A stretch of DNA of 64,000 nucleotides from assembly GCA_964034945.1 (NCBI GenBank), contig OZ035962.1:102126784-102190783 (forward strand). The letters are read 5' to 3'. The notes beneath the pieces were generated by a model, which did no database searches, was not told the DNA's origin, and was given only the letters and a program-made list of their open reading frames with translations. Below, piece by piece: positions 21,461 through 34,743 of the stretch (positions are counted from its first letter, which is position 1; each line of letters opens with the position of its first letter). Origin of the DNA: Chrysopilus asiliformis. Lineage: Eukaryota > Arthropoda > Insecta > Diptera > Rhagionidae. The translations under genes were made by a program, and so were the position numbers.

Positions 21461-24400
21461 TTAATGGTTTTTCCTTGGCTTTCTATTCAATCAAGTTTTC
21501 TTTCGCTTTTAAATTTGTTGCTACGCCTCAGCCATCCCCCCCCCCCCCCACTATTCCTTCGCTACTGTAAATCCCCTCTCCTGCTATCACCTGAAATTAT
21601 AAAGGGATTTGGATCCGTACAGAACATAGCATTACTGGCGAAAGTGGAAAACTTGTTACTGGTTGTGATTAAATCGAAACCCATTAAAAGCTTTGTCTTT
21701 TTATCTGCCTTGGATCTTTTTAAACACACAACTTCATAGCTTGATGGTCACCTACTCTCTTGTGAGTTTGTTTCGACAATTATAAGAAATTCTACATTGG
21801 TTACCAAAAGTCGACATTGTCTACGACAAAAGTCTACAATGTATATGCCAAAGTCTACATTGTCTACGCCCACTCTGTTGTTTACGCTATTGTCTACTCT
21901 GAAATGTCAGCAATTAAAGTCTACCGCGAAGAGACTGCTTTTTAAATAAATTCTCCGCCAGACGTATAATTATATTAAATTGCTAAATATATCATAAATC
22001 GTGCTGGTACAGACCAATTATAGAAATATGCCTCAATATCAGAGTAGACTTTTAATAAGACGAAACTTTATGACTTCTCCAATTACATGAATACGGCCTC
22101 ATCATAACAAGAAAAGAAATGTGTATTCAATTCAATTTTATTCAAATTTCAATCAGTTTTTTTCGGTATGTTTTTCAAATTGGATATCAAATTTCAGTTA
22201 TACATGAAATTTCATTGGCATTTAGTCAACATATTTTATTACCTTCCGGATTATCAACTGAAATCTTTTTGCTTCGGACTCCGAACATTCTGGCTCTGTT
22301 CCCATGATATCCTGAAATTCCCTAAACGAAAGAATAAATTAAACGGAAGCAATAAATTAAATAGTAAAATTCAAATAACTAATCGCATTGACCGATCAAA
22401 ATGTACTCAAAAATGAACCATTCGAAATCGATCGAAATCACATTGAACAGGTAGTCGAGACATTTAATTTTTACCAATATTTGACAAAACGGGGAATGGC
22501 GAGGGTAAAATGTGTATTTTGAGTTTTGTCTTTTGTCGCGTGGAAATCATATCCTTCCGTATAGTGAATCCTTCCAGATTGTTGGCCCGCTAACATGAAA
22601 CATTCATCAGATATCATTCGCAATCGTACGCTCACAATTCGATTCCGTCTATCATCCTGACCCGTTTACCAAAAATTATCGTCGGAGTTCCTTTGGGAAC
22701 TGATAGCATACTTCGATCTTGCATGACCCTTCCCGACCGTTTTCCATTTGAAGCGGGTTGAATCCACGTCCCGCTGCTTTTAAACACACACAAAATTTGT
22801 CTACTGAGTGATTGATTGATTGAACGCTCCTATGGATGGATGGGCGATTGATTCAATGGATGAGAACAGATGAACAATCATTCGAAGGAGTCCATTTTCC
22901 ACCCTCTTCGGAATTGTTGTTCATATATCGAAACACGATTTTCAAACCATAAATATTGACAAAATATTGTGGAAATCGAGCACCTGTTTTATGTTTCCAC
23001 TTCACGTCCATTGTGTTATCTTTTTGCATGTCCTCGATTGTGCGCCTTTTATGCTTTATGCTAAGCAGCATAAAAGGTATGTAGGTAGGAATACCTACAC
23101 CAAGCGAATATCCAATATCCCCGAAAAATACATCCCATCAATAGTCGAACAAAACAACAGCAACATATAAAAAAGGAGAATAACGACATCCAGTCAAACG
23201 AAAAAAGCAAAAAAAAAAACCAAAACCGGGAATATATGTTTTTGTATTACCAAACTATACGCACTTCTCCTTATAATATACCGAAAACAACAAATGTCGT
23301 TTGTATATGGTCGACTGGTTAAGGTTGAAGCAATAAAAGTAATAGGGTTCGGTCCCACCTTAAAAATGTCGAACCATCAAATATATGTTCCGTGATCTTA
23401 TCTGAATAGGTTCCCGTTTCTGTTCCGCCGAAAAGATCTCCGTCCCTACTTCAATTCGTTCACTCTTTTTTTTTCTTTTTTGAACTCTATTGCACATGTG
23501 TTTTTATTCTGGGACACTTTTTGGATTTCTTTCATTTCCTTTTTTCGATTACGTGAAGGTAATTTATCGGATATCGGCAATCTTACCTTAAACTGCCAAA
23601 ATATTGCTACTCGACTGTTGGTTGTGGCAGTCTGATTTGCGACATGATTTTCGTCTGTGTCCCATTGAATCCTGTTTTGCCCAACTTACGATCGATGCCT
23701 GGGATTGAGAATATAGGCATCGTTGCTTTCCACACAACTATTTAGCAACAGCTTAAATAACATACGACAACGTTATCCTTTGGTTTAACAAGCTACTTCA
23801 TAAAGGATCTAATTTCGATTTTCTTGATGTGACGGCGAGATACGAGAGGGAATCTCAAACAGACACAATACGCTTCTTTCCAGTACAATAGGTAAAAAGT
23901 ATCGAGACATCAAAAAGATGTCCTTATTGTGTATCTGGTCTGGATATACTTTAGTTGCTGCTACTATCATTGGTCCTACTCGGGATTAAATACACATCTA
24001 AAATGAAATTTTTCTGGTTGACGTCGTCATTGTCATTTGTTGTATGATACTTGGTTACTCCTTGCCTCTCTATATACACTGATACTAACACAAACATTTC
24101 ATTTGATCATGAAGGTCAAAAGATCCCGGATCCTTTAATAGAATTAAGTCCTAATCTCCTTATAGTGGAGGTAACAATACGGCCATATCGTCTTGTAACA
24201 AGAGATGCCTTTTGCCATTCACGCTAACAAGCATTCGACATTTGGCATGAAGGAAATGTCGGATTTTTAAATGATTTTCAATTAAGGACATTTCTTTTCA
24301 GTCCTCGGAAATGGATTAAACACAATCTTAAGGGATTTTTTTTAGAAATTGAATTACATATTTTCACAATCTCTTACAAATATATTTCTAGCATTGTAAG

Positions 24401-24800
24401 GAATAAATTATAAAAAATTATTTTATTCCATATTTTCACATCCGATATTACTTGCCTACTCTTGTTGCATTGTCAATTAGTGCTATACAGATTATTTACA
24501 CAATGTAATTTTACGTAATAGTTTACTGGCAAAAAAATAATTGTTTACAGGCACCAAAATCACAGTAACCAATGTAAGCAATGTAAACAACGTAAACAAT
24601 GTAAAAAATTGGATTTTCACTCTTTTTTATAGTAACTGTAATATTCAAATTTTAATTCTAAAACACCCAAATAAAATCAACAAAACTCACATTAAAAAAA
24701 ATTAAGCAGAAATACGAACAAACTTTGCATCTAAAGACAAGCTACAATTGCCACGGGCCAATCGTCAAATACTCTACGAGTGCAAACAAATTTTTTATTT
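21461..24800. other. no gene confidently recognised
   Basis: Includes a C14 run (21536-21549), a cluster of 'gtctacattgtctacg' repeats (21795-21905) and a coding-looking stretch at about 21588-21739 (PEIIKGFGSVQN, ALLAKVENLLLV) that lacks a splice acceptor in the right place. From 22400 on the sequence looks low-copy and non-coding. At 24754-24780 a short repeat (cgggccaatcgtcaaatact) is shared with 31053-31077. Short 'aatgtaaacaacgtaaac' repeats lie at 24565-24605. Confidence 0.35.
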
Positions 24801-24802
24801 AA

Positions 24803-25021
24803 CACGTTCGTGACCTCGTGTACCACTGGTGGTACATGTACAGTTTTTTAAAACCGCGCGAGTAAATAGTGCGGTAGTTTTTTTGTGGAAGTAATATAAA
24901 AACACGCACCTTGTACCACCGATGGTGAACAACCGCCAGAAAACAAATCGCTAGTGTACCACCCGTGGTACACGATGTTTAAATGTAAAAAAAAGTTGAA
25001 AAAGCAAATGTCACGAACGTG
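24803..25021. mobile_element. TTAA-flanked MITE (piggyBac-type, ~219 bp)
   Basis: CACGTTCGTGAC follows TTAA (24799-24802); the other end is its complement GTCACGAACGTG followed by TTTAA, so the right target site is shifted by one base. Interior has three 'gtaccac..gtggtac' dyads. No coding capacity. Confidence 0.7.
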
Positions 25022-27720
25022 TTTAAAAAATCCATTATTGTCGGAGTGGGGGAAAACTGGGGTCCAATTGAACTTTAATGTATGCAACGGTTATGTAAAA
25101 TCACATTATGGACACATTTTATCTTAATAAATCGTTCTATACCACTCACCGTTTTCGAGAAAATCGCAAAACAACTGTTTCGTTTGTAAGTTGTTTTACT
25201 CACTCAGAAAAATAATTCGTAATATCAAAGAAAAACTCAATAAAGTCTATGAAAATTTAGGTGTGATTTGGAACCCTTAAAGTGTGGTCTTAGAACGCAT
25301 GAAAAAAAATCAATGTTTTTATGAAATATTTGTAAACTTAAGAAATTATTTTTTGTTAAAGTTTTGGTAATGTTCAAGGAAGACATTTTAATAAAGGTAA
25401 AAAGAAGTTTGCAAAATAATCCATCATCTAGCCTTCAATTTAATGGTAAATGAATTGTCGTATACTCAAATACCTGGTTTTATAACGCGATTCCGAAAAC
25501 GACTTAAGTGTGATGTGGTGCAATTGTATACCTACGAGTTGTAATATTTCCGTTACCATAATGCCAAGAACGACTCTTCTTTATGTTGGAATTTTATTCA
25601 ATTTTTAAGTTTGTCTAAAAGCACTAGAAATATTTGCTTTTAAGAGCTCTTCGACGGGGTCATGAAGAACGAGATTCGAGTGAAAGATATGGAACTACCT
25701 CACACCTCTCCCGATTCGTTCATGTCTTACCCTGACTTGTGGCACTTTGATAGAGCTGAAGGAGAAAAAAAAACTAAAAAATTCCATAAAATATGTACCC
25801 GGTCGGGTACATAGCGACATGAAAAATGTAGGAATTTCTCTAAGATTCATGATAAGTTCAAATGATATACTTCTGTCTGTACATAAAAATGTTTCCTCAC
25901 ATAACAAGGAGTCGCCTTCCGTTCTGGCAACTTGAGGCCCTATCGTCCTTCCGGTTTCTTCTACATTTACCACATTTCACCCACCCATACATAAGATTTG
26001 ACTTAAGCTTACGAATCTTTTCCCCTCGGATATTTTTCTTTACTGTTTTTTTTCGTGTGATTTTTCTTAACCAAAGATGAGATGCTTCCTTGCTTACTAT
26101 TCCCAACACGAATTTGATGGTCAAGAAAATCTTCTTATACCTTTCTCAAAGTCAGCATTATAGGAATCTTGCCTTAAGGTGGTCATGTGCAGATTCTCTC
26201 GTATATATTTTACAAATACCTCCTACTTACCCGCATTCCGTCCCTATACTATCTATAAGTTTCCCATATATGAATTTCTCTATCTTATAAGTTCTTAACT
26301 GAATGCCAGCAAATTGTGTGTGTTTGGTATTATTTTTTTCTTCATTCTACAATAACGCGGTAGGGAAGTACGTTGTGGTTTGAGGGTCAAAAGTGTACGC
26401 TGATGCTAACGATCCTTGTGCACTTGTTCATACATACTTTTGACGTTATATTTGTGCCTGTCCTTTTGCCTTGTTAAATTGTAAGATACTTGCTGTGAAA
26501 CCTTTATAAGAAATCAACTGTCGGACTTTAAGTAAACCCGCAGTACCCGCACAGTACTCTCATCATCAGACCGACCGGAACCAAGGGCACAATTTCATGA
26601 CATAGATAGAGTATCACTGGGGAATATCAAAGCATCTGAAGAATTGAAAATGCTTCCTTCTGGCCACCAACCAATCTTGTCTTATTCATTTTTAGATATT
26701 TAGGTTGGAGATTACTAAACTTTGTGCTCCTTAAGTTGTGACCTTGCATCTTATTTTTGCCTTCCCCTGCCCTCCTCCTCAAAAAAAAACTTCATGCTAA
26801 AACCTAACTATTTCTCATAGCATTATAAAAAAACCCCTGATATAACAACATAGAACCAAGTAAATACGACTATATCGACGAAACTCTTGTAGTATTTACT
26901 ATGAAAGAGAATTACGTCGTAACTGACGTACTTTAGTACACTAATTAAATCTTGTTGAGCAAGACAGTGTTTTTCGTCTTTGAACCTAGTAGTTTACACG
27001 ACAAACTTTTAATTATTAAACTGTTCTACAGACGATACCGAAAATATGTTGTAGACATGTGGTAAATGCCTTCATACACCATCGCCAGCTTCTATTGCAA
27101 TTCTCGAGTTTTCCAAGGACGACATTTATTTAGACCTACTTTAAATATATACGAGTAAGACTGCAATAAACCGTCACTGATGTAAGTTTATTAAGCCCCA
27201 GCTGTGAATTGTACAAAAGCTCCTTCCTTAATTCTTTCACTTCTTTACAGTTCTTAAGGAATAGCAAAACAGTCGAAATTAATAAGTTTTTTTCTCTTTA
27301 TTTTATGAAATTTGTTAAAAGTTTTCACTTGCATTCTAATCATAAATGGAACTGCCGACAAGTGAAAATAAAATTCAAATGTTTCGGTCAAATTGAAAAG
27401 CTATAACTGATTTAAATCAAACTTTAAACTATCACACTTTGAAAACATTTCCCACGCAGAACTAGTTCTGATTATATAAAGTCAAATATTTTTTTAATAT
27501 TTTTCTTCAAGTAAATTACATTTTGTAATTAAAATTTTATCCCTCTGATTAACGATGAAAATGTATTTTCCAAACCAAAGAAATTTAATTACAATGTCGA
27601 CATCGCCGTTTTAGAAGAACTATAGTGCAATTGAAAAATCTGCAGACTTTGCGTAAAAAAATACTTAGATATCAACGTCATTGGAGTTTATTTAAAAAAA
27701 AAAATCTTTTTCATAATGCT
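25022..27720. other. no gene recognised
   Basis: Low-copy AT-rich DNA with scattered short ORFs on both strands at 25695-26290, which overlap each other antisense and have no recognisable content. Nothing else supported. Confidence 0.35.
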
Positions 27721-27724
27721 CCAT

Positions 27725-27862
27725 ATGAGAATCATATAAAAGTAATATTAGATTCAGTATACCGTTTATAACGCAATCAATTATACCATGGTGTTGGAGA
27801 TGACAAACGATTTTTATTTCCGCATGTCCGTCCGTCTGTCTGTATGTCTGTCCGTCTGTTCG
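27725..27862 (+). mobile_element. (GTCY)n-cored element, family A, fragment fused to transposon
   Basis: Diverged family A blocks: 'gta.accgtttataacgc', 'accatggtgttgga' (in place of accagtgtgtttaga), 'catgtccgtccgtctgtctg'. The array stops within the 3' end of the mariner-type ORF below, so one insertion disrupted or captured the other. Confidence 0.55.
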
Positions 27863-28460
27863 AAGCGCATTCTGGACGTTCAATTTTGGACCACTTTTTC
27901 GAGCACTGCTGGCCGTATGTCACGAATAACAGGAACAATGTTGGCCTTCGAAGCGTCAATTGTTGCTGGTTTATCAGCATAAGCCAGTGACTTCACGTAG
28001 CCCCACAGGAAATAATCGAGAGGTGTCAAATCGCACGACCTTGGAGGCCAGGTCCATTTTGACAGGTCCATTTCTCGAAATCAAGTTATCGCCAAATTCT
28101 GATTTCAATAACTCGATGGTAGCGGTCTCCGTATGGCACGTAGCGCCATCCTGTTGAAACCACATCTCGTCCGGATCAATCTCATCCATATTTTCAAACA
28201 AAAGATCATTGATCATGGTGCGGTAAGGATCTCCATTGACCGTAACGCGAGGTCCGGCCTCATTTTTGAAGAAATAAGGTGCGATGATGCGACCAGCGTG
28301 TAAACCACACCAAACGGTGTATTTTTCTGGATGTAATGGACTCTGTAAGGTCTCTTGTGAATTGGTCTTACTCCATATGCGGCAATTTTGCAAAAATGAG
28401 CTTCATCGCTGAATAAAATTTTGCTAAAAAAACGTCGCTTATAAGTGGCGCTAATATACG
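27862..28460 (-). pseudogene. Tc1/mariner-superfamily transposase, broken
   Basis: On the - strand, DDE-transposase blocks occur in order but in different frames: LFSDEAHF (near 28400), a HPEKYTVWCGLHAG and APYFFKNEAG block, WFQQDGATCH (catalytic Asp codon 28148-28150), then, after a frameshift near 28070, WPPRSCDLTPLDYFLWGYVK and VIRDIRPAVLEK. The terminal Trp codon of the usual NWTSR motif is a stop (TGA). There is also a deletion and frame change just after SDEAHF. The N-terminal DNA-binding half is absent. The element is a dead IS630-Tc1-mariner copy. Transposases of this type cut and paste DNA at TA sites; this one cannot be active. Confidence 0.9.
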
Positions 28461-30960
28461 ACTAATTTTCAAAGTAAATTTGGATAATTTGGCAGCGTTG
28501 TTCAAGCGAGAGTCTATTCATGATGATTTGCCAGAGTATACTGATTATAAATGTCAAAAAGTGAGCGCAGTATAACAGCTAGTTTGACAGTTAACCATTT
28601 CGTAAGTTCAAAAAAAACACCCTTCATAAAATAATATCGTGAAAATTTGTATGCAGATAAAGGGTTTTTTATAGAACTTTCCCGAAATTTTCCTATGCTG
28701 TGGGATTTTTGTGGGATTTTTTTTTTGTAACGTTTTTTTTAAAAACTCAGACAAACTTATTGCGTTTCGATTTAAAGATCACAATTATCCGTTCGTGAGT
28801 TGCAGTCTTTTTAAACAATTGAGTTTTAAAAAAATCGTGAATTAATTTGTCTATTTTTGCTTCGGAAACCCTACACGGACTGAATTTTTTTTTGTTTGAA
28901 ACCCCAAACTCATCATCCCAATTTGTCCGATAAAAATAGATTTTTTTAATAATTAGAACATTCTATAAAGGCGTTGAACATAAAAATAGTTCATGAATAA
29001 AATATTACAAATTCTTTTAATACCAAAGAAACCTTTCAAGATCATTAAAACTTTTATTTTCCCTGAAATAAGGTTTTTTTATATGTTGAATAAGACTGTA
29101 TTATAAATTAAAATTATATGTAAAAAAAATACAAAACTTTTTTCAAAACAACTTTCTTAAAAGAAATTAAATTTTTATTATATTTTTTCCGCAATATTTT
29201 GTCTTTATGTATGTTCTATAAAACAAAGTAAATCAAGGATTTCCTGGGAATTAGGTTCCACCTCCTTTTTATTATGTTTTCTAGGAACAGATATATATCT
29301 CAAAAAAAGCTCTGATGTGGGATTTGTTTTTTTCACGTGATGGCAAAACAAAACTTTTGTTATTCAAGAAATTGAAAAAGAATTCCATTAACTTGTGTGT
29401 ATTAAAAAAAAATCTCAAGAAAAAAGTACCAAAAAATAAAGCCTTTTTCGCCGTATGTTCTCTTTGCCATCCATGCACAAAATACGAAAAAAAACTCATT
29501 TCGGTATATTAAAAGCTCTCAAAAATTTACATGGTGCACAGTATAAAGTTTAATGAAATTCTTGTTGTATAACTTCGCATAATATGGAAGAGAGTGCCTA
29601 TTTCGAGCCACTCACCCCCTCGCCTATGTTCCATCTGTGATGGTTGTCAGATGGGTAACTAAAAAGAAAGATATTCGAGTACAAGACCTCTGAACATGGT
29701 GTAATTCCATAAAAACACAACTCAGCTCCACTTGGCTCCAGCGACAAAAATTTTCCCTTTTCTTGTAAATATATATATATATATATGCAAGTTTATTTCA
29801 CTGCCACAGCGAAGAAAAAAGGGGTTTTAAAGAGTAAAAGAAGTGTACGGTGAATGAAAAACGGCTATAATATCCTGGCAACGTTGGCGTGGTGGTGTCG
29901 TCCTCCTGGCCTGGTACCATTTTTTCCGGAAGCATTTAATTGTGCACGACGTAAGAATTAAAACACATCACAACTGTCGCAGATTACATTCTTCTTAGAC
30001 CTAAAGCTTAATTTATTTTCTTGATGTAGTCGCGATTTAATAAAACCAGATAATTAAATTGCGTGCTTGCAGGATGTTAACATAACTCATATGAAGCCTT
30101 TAGAATTGTTGGGTAATTACTTTTGAGTTTCTCTCAATTTCACATCCGTATTGCCTCCCCCTTGACATACTGTCTTGGAAAAACTGAAAAGCAGACAGAC
30201 TGATGAAGAAACAATGAAAAAAAAAATCAAAAACTTTGAAAAAGAGAACCCCTTCAAAAATCTCATTCTGCCTAAAAAACAGAGGCACTCACAAATCTAC
30301 CCTATTTCGACCGTTTTCCATATACGTTTTGTACCATTCCCTGTGTATTATATTCTGGCACATATCCTGCCATATACATTTATTACAGGTAATTATCCTT
30401 AGAACATACTGTTTTTATTCGTAAAAACATTTTCTTAGCATTCTCTTTCCGATCCCCATCCCCTTGAGACTCATTACGATATGAAAATTCTCAGTAGCGA
30501 AATTGTTCATTTTAATTGAAAATGTTGTAAAATATTTTCGAACAATTTAATACTAATGAGACATCATGATTTTTAGCGATTTGGTAAATTTTATACATTT
30601 AACACATACGTCTCATAAAATGTGAAGTTTTTAAATGAAATTAAGGAAAATATGTCCTTGAAAGGATAACATCTAAACTTAATGTTTTAGCTGATTAATA
30701 TTTAAAAGGATTTTATAAGAACGTCGATAAAACGTTTTATACTACTATTAAATCAGTTATGAATATGACTGGGAATCCCATTATCCAGTAAAAGACTAAT
30801 GGCCTGATGTTTTCGTAAAAATTTTCATAAAAAGAAATATTCCAAAATTTAAAAATGTTGTTTACAATTTATAGTTTTCGAAAAAAAATTTCACATTTGT
30901 GGAATTTCTAAGCGAGCGGATCGTGTGTGTGTATGAGTTTTGGTTTAATAGAGCAGTGCT
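28461..30960. other. no gene recognised
   Basis: The first about 150 bases are probably the residual end of the mariner-type element (to 'aaaaaaaacaccc' near 28620). The rest is AT-rich with a (TA)n stretch at 29768-29786. ORFs at 29281-29512 and 30100-30424 are Lys/Phe-rich and unrecognised. Confidence 0.35.
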
Positions 30961-30982
30961 TTTCGACATTATTTCCCACGCA

Positions 30983-31013
30983 ATGTTATAGGAAAAACTT
31001 TCCTATAACATTT
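30983..31013. repeat. short palindrome
   Basis: atgttataggaaaaactttc and its mirrored half ('cctataacat') form a perfect hairpin; a further copy of 'atgttataggaaaaact' follows at about 31027. It lies next to the repeat shared with 24754. Confidence 0.6.
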
Positions 31014-31149
31014 TATAGGTTTTTTATGTTATAGGAAAAACTACAACTGATAGGGCCCAATCGTCAAATACTCTATATGAGGACGGGACTTTTTTTTATT
31101 AAAACAACAATTGTATGGGAAAGGTTAATAGTAGCCTGATTGGATTTCG

Positions 31150-31640
31150 ATTAGACGGGCAGACGGACTGAAGGGAAGATGGATAGAAGCGTAGACGGAC
31201 AGAAGAGCAGACCAACAGAAGCGCAGACGGACAAAAAGGCAAACGGACAAAAAGGCAGACGGACAAAAAGGCAGACGGACAAAAAGGCAGACGGACGCAC
31301 AGAAGTGCAGATGGACAGAAGCATAGACGAACAGAAGGGCAGACGAACAGAAGGGCAGAAGGGCAGAAGGGCAGACGAACAGAAGGGCAGAAGGGCAGAC
31401 GGACAGAAGAGCAGACGGACAGAAAGGCAGACGGACTGAAGGGCAGACGAACAGAAAGGCAGACGGACAGAAGGGCAGACGGACAGAAGGGCAGACGGAC
31501 AGAAGGTCAGACGAATAGAAAGGCAGACGGACAGAAGGGCAGACGAACAGAAGGGCAGACGGACAGAAGGGCAGACGGACAGAAAGGCAGACGGACAGAA
31601 GGGCAGACGAACAGAAGGGCAGACGGACAGACGAACGGAC
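31150..31640. repeat. 16-bp minisatellite (about 30 units)
   Basis: Tandem units of the form agaagggcagacggac, with variants agaaaggcagacggac, agaagggcagacgaac and acaaaaaggcagacgg. Each unit is four tetranucleotides of the pattern RRRC/RRRA, so it looks like a higher-order repeat grown from a (GACN)n array. It translates in both directions without stops (Gln/Lys/Arg/Asp-rich on +; Ser/Val/Cys/Leu-rich on -), which explains the 176-codon open frame; it is not a gene. Confidence 0.9.
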
Positions 31641-32730
31641 ATGTAGAAATCAAAATCTTTACCAACAGACCGACAAAACAAGAAGAAATCGATATAACAG
31701 CAGAATCCTTTCTATTATCTCTTTTAAAAGCAACCATAAAAAAATTTCAACTATTAAAATCAAAATATAAAACATAAATACCTACATTTTTCCAATTTAA
31801 ATTTTATTTTTCTCGAACTTTGGGCACATGGTTTATTTCAAAAAAAATTTCTGTGTAAAATAATTAATTTTTTTACTAGAAACTTAATTGAAACGTAAGC
31901 ATGTAACTTGCAGTAAAGTGAATAACTAAAAAAAGTATAAAAAATAATCTAAATAATAACAACAAAAAAAACTATTGATATATTTGCAAAACATAGCAAA
32001 AAAAATATCAGTTGTTCCTCTGCAATATTTATTTTCGGAAAAAATGCGTGAAAAATAATATTTTTTTCAAATATCTCGAGAGCCGTTTGAGACACGTAAA
32101 AACTGCAAGAAATTTTATTTTCTTTGAATTTGATTATAATAATATGCATTTTTCCTAGAAATTTTCAAAAAAACTTAATTTTTTTCAAATATTTTTAGAG
32201 CCATTAAAGGTACGTAAAAACCATTAAACCAAAAAATGTAGAAAATTTTATGTTCTTTAAATTTTTTTAAATTTATTTCTGCAAAAAGCCCATAGTTTTC
32301 GAGACATTTTCAAAACACTGTATTACTTTCAAATAATTGTATGGGAAGTACCAGTGATAGCTAACGTTGCACTCACAGAACTATATAACATAGAACAATT
32401 GTCACCATACAAAACTCTGCTGAAAAATGGTCCCAAAAGTATTTCCCTCTTTATCGTACTTGAACGCATCCACTGAACTGTATAAGGTCGCGAGATTCAA
32501 ATTTCACAAGTTTGAGACTAACTTTAGGCGCAAACAAATAACTTTAGGCGCCAACACCATTCCGAAAGTCTATTTTCCTTTGACAGCTCACGGTTTAAAC
32601 GAGAAGACTATATTTATTTTCATACGGTTATCTTGCTCTTACTTGACTCGTTTTGATTCACTGAACTGTATTGAAATGGGACCATTTGAGACAGCAAATC
32701 GAGCGATCTAGTATATCTATGGTTGCACTT
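31641..32730. other. no gene recognised
   Basis: AT-rich sequence with two diverged repeats of 'tttcaaatat.t..agagcc.tt..a...acgtaaaaac' (about 32065 and 32195). The 94-codon ORF at 32427-32711 contains a local duplication of 'aactttaggcgc.aaca' and is unrecognised. Confidence 0.35.
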
Positions 32731-32734
32731 CAAA

Positions 32735-32985
32735 AAGTTCACAGAAAACTACGTTTTTCGTAAAACTCATCTGCAAAAAATTTCAAGTCGGTAACTCAAC
32801 GCGTTCTCGAGTTATTTATGGCAGACTGATAGACAGACACACCGACAGACAAGTGCACGGATATCCTCATAATTTAGCCTGAAACGGGTTTCGTACAGAT
32901 CAGAAAATTTCATATCTGTACTCGTTCTCGAGTCGGTCTCCGTCATGAATACAACACTTGTCCTCTATAGTAAGTAAAAACTTTT
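32735..32985 (-). mobile_element. (GTCY)n-cored element, family B (reverse)
   Basis: Contains 'tttcgtaaaact', 'aaaatttcaagtc', 'gttctcgagttattta', a short GACA array (about 32818-32855), 'cctgaaacgg.tttcgta' and the terminus 'tccgtcatgaatacaa' plus 'tcctctatag.aagtaaaa', all in the order of 62253-62750 reversed. Confidence 0.7.
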
Positions 32986-34738
32986 ATTATATTTGCGCAA
33001 CATTGGAAACATTGAAAAAATTAATGAAATCAGTGGACCAAAAAAAAATCTCATTTATTTCAACTTGAATTCAATTCAAATTATTTAAATAAAATATTAT
33101 TTCAATTTAATTTTATGATGGATCAAATTGTACCCTGATGGACAGAAATCGAAATATTTTCACTAATACTGAAATTCGTTTCTCGTAGGAAAGCCAAATC
33201 GATATAGCCACGTACAAAATATGGGAATAATAGTATCCATTATAAGCTTTTATGTGATGAAAAATATCAAATCCCAGATATAATTTAAATAGAAAGGAGT
33301 AAAAATGGGTAACTGACGATGATGCTTAGTATGTCGTCGCTCATATATCGCACGTATAGAAATCGAGAATGGGAAGCGAACGAGGCAAGAAAGCAAGGAT
33401 ATACCCATCAGTGTAGATGATTATGTTCCAGGACGAGTGCATGGATCCGCTTTTCAGATGAACTCGATTTGGATATTACCCATCATCTCATATATGCGGA
33501 TGCCGACACTGTCAATGATGACAATAGGAATGAAGATGGGCCAGGGAGAACCTAAGGGAGAAATAAAAATGAGCTACCATTAAATTTTAGTGCTGCGGAA
33601 CATTTTCACAACGATATCGACAAAACCATATAAATAGAATATCAGCCACATTCAACAATATATATAGTACCTACATATCACCAACTAATTCCTGTACAGG
33701 ACGACAAACTTCTCCTACTTAAAAGTATCCCGACAAATGACGACAAACTTCGCTATCATCACCACCGATCAATAAAGTTTAAACAGAGGACTTTTTGGGA
33801 TACATGGAATTATGATGCAAAGAAAGTTACCGCGACCGCATCAAGAGAGTAAATTCAATGTCGTCATCTCCTTACAAACAACCAACGTAGAACTTTTCTT
33901 CTATTCCGTCTATGACACGAAATAAGGAAAATCCCCATTTAAAAAATATACACAACCACAGATATGGTGATTTTTTGTATAAATACTTATAACAAAATGA
34001 CAACAACCGACGACGGTTTCAGCAGGAAGATCTTTGGTACTTTATCCGATGATACAAAACAGGAACATGGTTTTTCACAAAAGAAGACTTGTAGACGGAT
34101 TTCGCAGTGTATCTTCAGCCGAGGCTTGCAAACTATATAGCATTATCAATCAAGATGATTATGTTTACTTACTCCTTTGGATACACCGCAACAAAACTTT
34201 GGGTGACAGCTACCCAAAATCTTTCTACCCAGCCAAGTTTTTTTTTTTGCTTCTTTTAGCAAACCAACCGAGTTTCACTTCATGAGGGAGAAAAATTGTT
34301 GCAAAAACTTAATGTTGGCATAGATAACGATGAAGTTGGCTGATTTTTGCGACTATACTATAAGAAAAGTAAAATTTGTTGTGCAAGTTTTATTCTTATT
34401 ATATTTGACTTTATATCTTTAGTTTAGCGGTTTCGATAGTCTTATATAAAATACTATGGCCAGATTAGCCATTAACTTAATGCTTCTACAGAGAAATTCT
34501 TAGACATTTCATCTTCTATTATTTATTTGTTCATTTTTTTTTACATTTTCGTGAAAAGTATTTCTTTTATTGTTGATGGTTTCCATTTAATTCAAATATC
34601 ATATTTAAGTAGGTACGTCAAGAATATCAGACTCTTTTTAAACTAAGTGATTGGCTTTTTAGAGAATACTTTTGTTCTGTTGTTTTAATCAAAAAAATAA
34701 TTTCCTTCAATTGAGTTTTCAATATTTTTAGCCTATTT
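32986..34738. other. no gene recognised
   Basis: Moderately complex sequence with duplicated 'acgacaaacttc' motifs (33700-33750). The 83-codon ORF at 34034 is unrecognised. No splice-consistent exons found. Confidence 0.35.
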
Positions 34739-34743
34739 AAAAG

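Noticed and set aside
31151..31681. 176-codon ORF and its antisense partner
   Set aside because: Open only because the 16-bp minisatellite lacks stop triplets in several frames.
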